Source of the DNA: Tateyamaria sp.
GTDB taxonomy: Bacteria; Pseudomonadota; Alphaproteobacteria; Rhodobacterales; Rhodobacteraceae
DNA length: 10,047 nucleotides
Assembly: GCA_018668195.1 (NCBI GenBank)
Contig: JABITU010000042.1
Coordinates: forward strand, 1-10,047
Reading direction: 5' to 3'
Made by a program: the position numbers and the translations under genes. The notes beneath the pieces are model-generated. The model worked only from the letters and a program-made list of their open reading frames with translations, was not told the origin of the DNA and did no database searches. This document shows positions 8,645-10,047 of this stretch, in pieces; the stretch's first letter is position 1; each line of letters starts with the position of its first letter.

Positions 8645-8687
8645 ATTGACTACGGTCATTTTTATTGACTAAATGACCGTAGTCAAT
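8645..8687. promoter_or_regulatory. Predicted operators O2 and O3 forming a perfect 17-bp inverted repeat
   Basis: ATTGACTACGGTCATTT (8645-8661) and AAATGACCGTAGTCAAT (8671-8687) are exact reverse complements separated by 9 bases. Each contains a 12-base partial palindrome of the O1 type (cores 8647-8658 and 8674-8685). The spacer repeats ATTGACT (8664-8670). The region would overlap any promoter of the oxidoreductase gene. A possible -35 is TTGACT (8646-8651), with a weak -10 of CTAAAT 17 bases on. A TetR dimer on each copy is the simplest reading. Confidence 0.75.
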
Positions 8688-8700
8688 TTTGGGGCACTTC

Positions 8701-9294
8701 ATGACACAGAAAAAGATATTCATCCTAGATGGTCACCCCGCAGAAAGCAGTCTGTCCCGCAGTTTTGCAGAAACATATGCCCGGTCCGCGCGTGATGCCG
8801 GACATGATGTACGCGTCGCGCATCTGAGCCATTTGGAGTTCGACGATGACTTTGGCAAAGGCAACTACACCGACTTCAAGCCATTGGAACCAGCCTTGGA
8901 AAACGTGCTGTCAAACCTTGAATGGAGCGACCATCTGGTACTTGTTTCTCCGATGTGGTGGGGCGGTCTGCCTGCGCGGTTGAAAGGTCTTATTGACAGA
9001 ACGTTTATCCCCGGGCGCGCCTTTGACACGCGCAACTTGAACTTTGCCGGGATCCCATCCCCGTTGCTGACAGGCCGAACAGCGCGCGTGATCCTTACGT
9101 CTGACACCCCGGGATGGTTCATGCGCCTTGTCTATCGGCGTGCGCTGATCTGGCAACTCAAAGGGCAGATTCTGGGCTTTGTCGGCTTCAAGCCCGCAAA
9201 ATTTACATGGTTCGCCGGCGCAAGCCATCCTAAACCCGGCACAGTCGAAAAGTGGCTAAACAAAGTCAGGTCCATCGGCGCGCAAGCAGTTTGA
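8701..9294 (+). CDS. NAD(P)H-dependent oxidoreductase, flavodoxin-fold (Flavodoxin_2/NQO-like)
   Basis: The 197-residue product fits the Flavodoxin_2 family (relatives of MdaB, KefF and YwrO), cytosolic FMN- or FAD-binding enzymes that reduce quinones and similar electrophiles with NAD(P)H. The N-terminus KKIFILDGHPAESSLSRSFA (4-23) is the beta strand and phosphate-binding loop for the flavin. SPMWWGGLPARLKGLIDRTF (83-102) is the second flavin-contact motif. The substrate cannot be told. ATG 8701 is chosen because GGGG (8691-8694) sits 6 bases before it; a TTG at 8689 in frame would add four residues and overlap the binding site. Divergent from the TetR gene across shared operators, it is the probable target of that repressor and may detoxify the regulator's inducer (inference). 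Confidence 0.9.
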   Translation: MTQKKIFILDGHPAESSLSRSFAETYARSARDAGHDVRVAHLSHLEFDDDFGKGNYTDFKPLEPALENVLSNLEWSDHLVLVSPMWWGGLPARLKGLIDRTFIPGRAFDTRNLNFAGIPSPLLTGRTARVILTSDTPGWFMRLVYRRALIWQLKGQILGFVGFKPAKFTWFAGASHPKPGTVEKWLNKVRSIGAQAV

Positions 9295-9310
9295 AGTTAT
9301 GCACAACCAA

Positions 9311-9338
9311 GGCCTCTTCCGAAGCATCGGAAGGGGTC
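9311..9338. terminator. Strong hairpin, probable bidirectional terminator
   Basis: GGCCTCTTCCGA (9311-9322) pairs with TCGGAAGGGGTC (9327-9338) over 12 positions, two of them G-U, with a 4-base loop AGCA. It begins 16 bases after the oxidoreductase stop and lies between two convergent genes. No T-run follows, so termination may be partial. A second, weaker imperfect stem (9379-9391 with 9400-9415) lies nearer the opposing gene and could serve it. Confidence 0.6.
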
Positions 9339-9449
9339 CATACCGTTTGACGAAATACCTGAACAAGCGCACATTACATAACGCGTGAAAACCTATCATT
9401 TTTCAGATGGCGTTAGGCAAGTCTCATTTTCGAATAGAGCTTTATGCCC

Positions 9450-10047
9450 TCACCACATTGTCTTGGCCGCGCGCACAGGCCACTCAGCGTCATAGGCGGC
9501 ACCACCTTTTTCGCCATCCGAGGCCTCGGCCAAGATTTCCCCGACCGTCGGCAAGCATTGGTCATCGTTGCGCGACCACAGGCCCGCGCGCATCACGGCA
9601 CGTGCACATTGCACATAAACCTCGCCAATGCGCACGACGGTTACAGTCGCAGGCTGCCTTTTGTTACGCTCGAGCCGGGCGCGCAAGACAGTGTCCGTTG
9701 TCAACCGCGCTTTCCCGTTTACCCGCACGACTGTGTCCGAACCCGGCACCATAAACATCAGTGACACCCTACCGTCCAACACGATATTGCGCAGCGAATC
9801 CAACCGATTGTTGCCACGCCAATCCGGCATTGCCAGCGTCTTTGGATCCAGAGCCATGGCAACGGGTCCATCATCACCACGTGGGCTACCATCCGTCCCG
9901 TCCGGGCCAACCGTGGTCAAAACGCAAAATCGCGACCGCTCTATCCACGTCCTATACAGCGGGGTCAGATGGTCAGCCACCTTGCGCAACGACGCAATTG
10001 CTGGGGTCCCATAAAGCGTTTCGAGCGTTGCAATATCCTCAACGTAT
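9450..10047 (-). CDS. FMN-binding pyridoxamine 5'-phosphate oxidase-like flavoprotein (MSMEG_1061-type), 5' end outside the window
   Basis: 198 codons plus stop are visible. The frame stays open to the right edge, so the start is beyond the window. A TTG at 9989 is not the start, because residues encoded before it (EDIATLETLYGTPAIASLRK) fit the family's usual N-terminus. Numbered from the first visible residue, SPRGD is at 54-58, WRGNNRLDSLRNI at 76-88, VVRVNGKARL at 106-115 and VYVQCARAVMRAGLW at 143-157. These are hallmarks of a PNPOx-like split-barrel family that binds FMN; its substrate is generally unknown. It lacks evidence of being the true PdxH enzyme. It is convergent with the oxidoreductase gene, so the two do not share a transcript. 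Most relatives have HCAKA where this one has QCARA. Confidence 0.85.
   Translation of the reverse strand, partial: YVEDIATLETLYGTPAIASLRKVADHLTPLYRTWIERSRFCVLTTVGPDGTDGSPRGDDGPVAMALDPKTLAMPDWRGNNRLDSLRNIVLDGRVSLMFMVPGSDTVVRVNGKARLTTDTVLRARLERNKRQPATVTVVRIGEVYVQCARAVMRAGLWSRNDDQCLPTVGEILAEASDGEKGGAAYDAEWPVRAAKTMW

Noticed and set aside
9407..10014. Several plus-strand open frames opposite the PNPOx-like gene
   Set aside because: They have no motifs and no ribosome binding sites, while the minus-strand frame has clear family motifs.
1..10047. CRISPR array, tRNA, rRNA, transposase, phage or toxin-antitoxin genes
   Set aside because: None were seen on either strand. The only repeats are the lipoyl duplication, the operator copies and the palindrome.

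Overview
The window looks like a chromosomal segment of a marine-type alphaproteobacterium of the Rhodobacterales (Roseobacter group). This is inferred from the order sucC-sucD-(unknown gene)-sucA-sucB-lpd, the G/C-rich third codon positions of most genes, a SucB with two lipoyl domains, and protein sequences that read like that group. No search could be run, so genus and species are not assigned.

Positions 1-7874, all + strand, are the TCA-cycle operon for 2-oxoglutarate to succinate. In order it holds the 3' end of sucC (succinyl-CoA synthetase beta), a 214-base spacer, sucD (alpha subunit), an unrecognised exported-protein gene, then sucA (E1), sucB (E2) and lpd (E3) of the 2-oxoglutarate dehydrogenase complex. 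SucA decarboxylates 2-oxoglutarate on thiamine diphosphate. SucB passes the succinyl group to CoA through lipoyl arms, Lpd reoxidises the lipoyl groups with NAD+, and SucCD converts succinyl-CoA to succinate with formation of a nucleoside triphosphate. No promoter is evident inside the operon; transcription probably enters from upstream of the window.

The least ordinary part of the operon is 1240-1917. It encodes a predicted exported protein of unknown function, less G/C-rich than its neighbours. Its signal-peptide region is interrupted by a 63-base, extremely G/C-rich palindrome (1268-1330). The palindrome is an exact multiple of three and keeps the frame open; removing it on paper leaves an ordinary signal peptide of about 32 residues.

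Positions 7875-10047 form a separate redox/regulation segment. A TetR-family repressor (8022-8603, -) is divergent from a flavodoxin-fold NAD(P)H oxidoreductase (8701-9294, +). Their 97-base shared control region holds three copies of the 12-base palindrome TGACCGTRGTCA, two of them forming a perfect 17-bp-arm inverted repeat. After a strong hairpin, a convergent gene for an FMN-binding, pyridoxamine-phosphate-oxidase-like flavoprotein (9450 to beyond the right edge, -) closes the window. There is no tRNA, rRNA, CRISPR array, transposase or phage gene. Apart from the palindrome and the operator cluster, the window is ordinary core metabolism plus a common kind of regulator/oxidoreductase pair.
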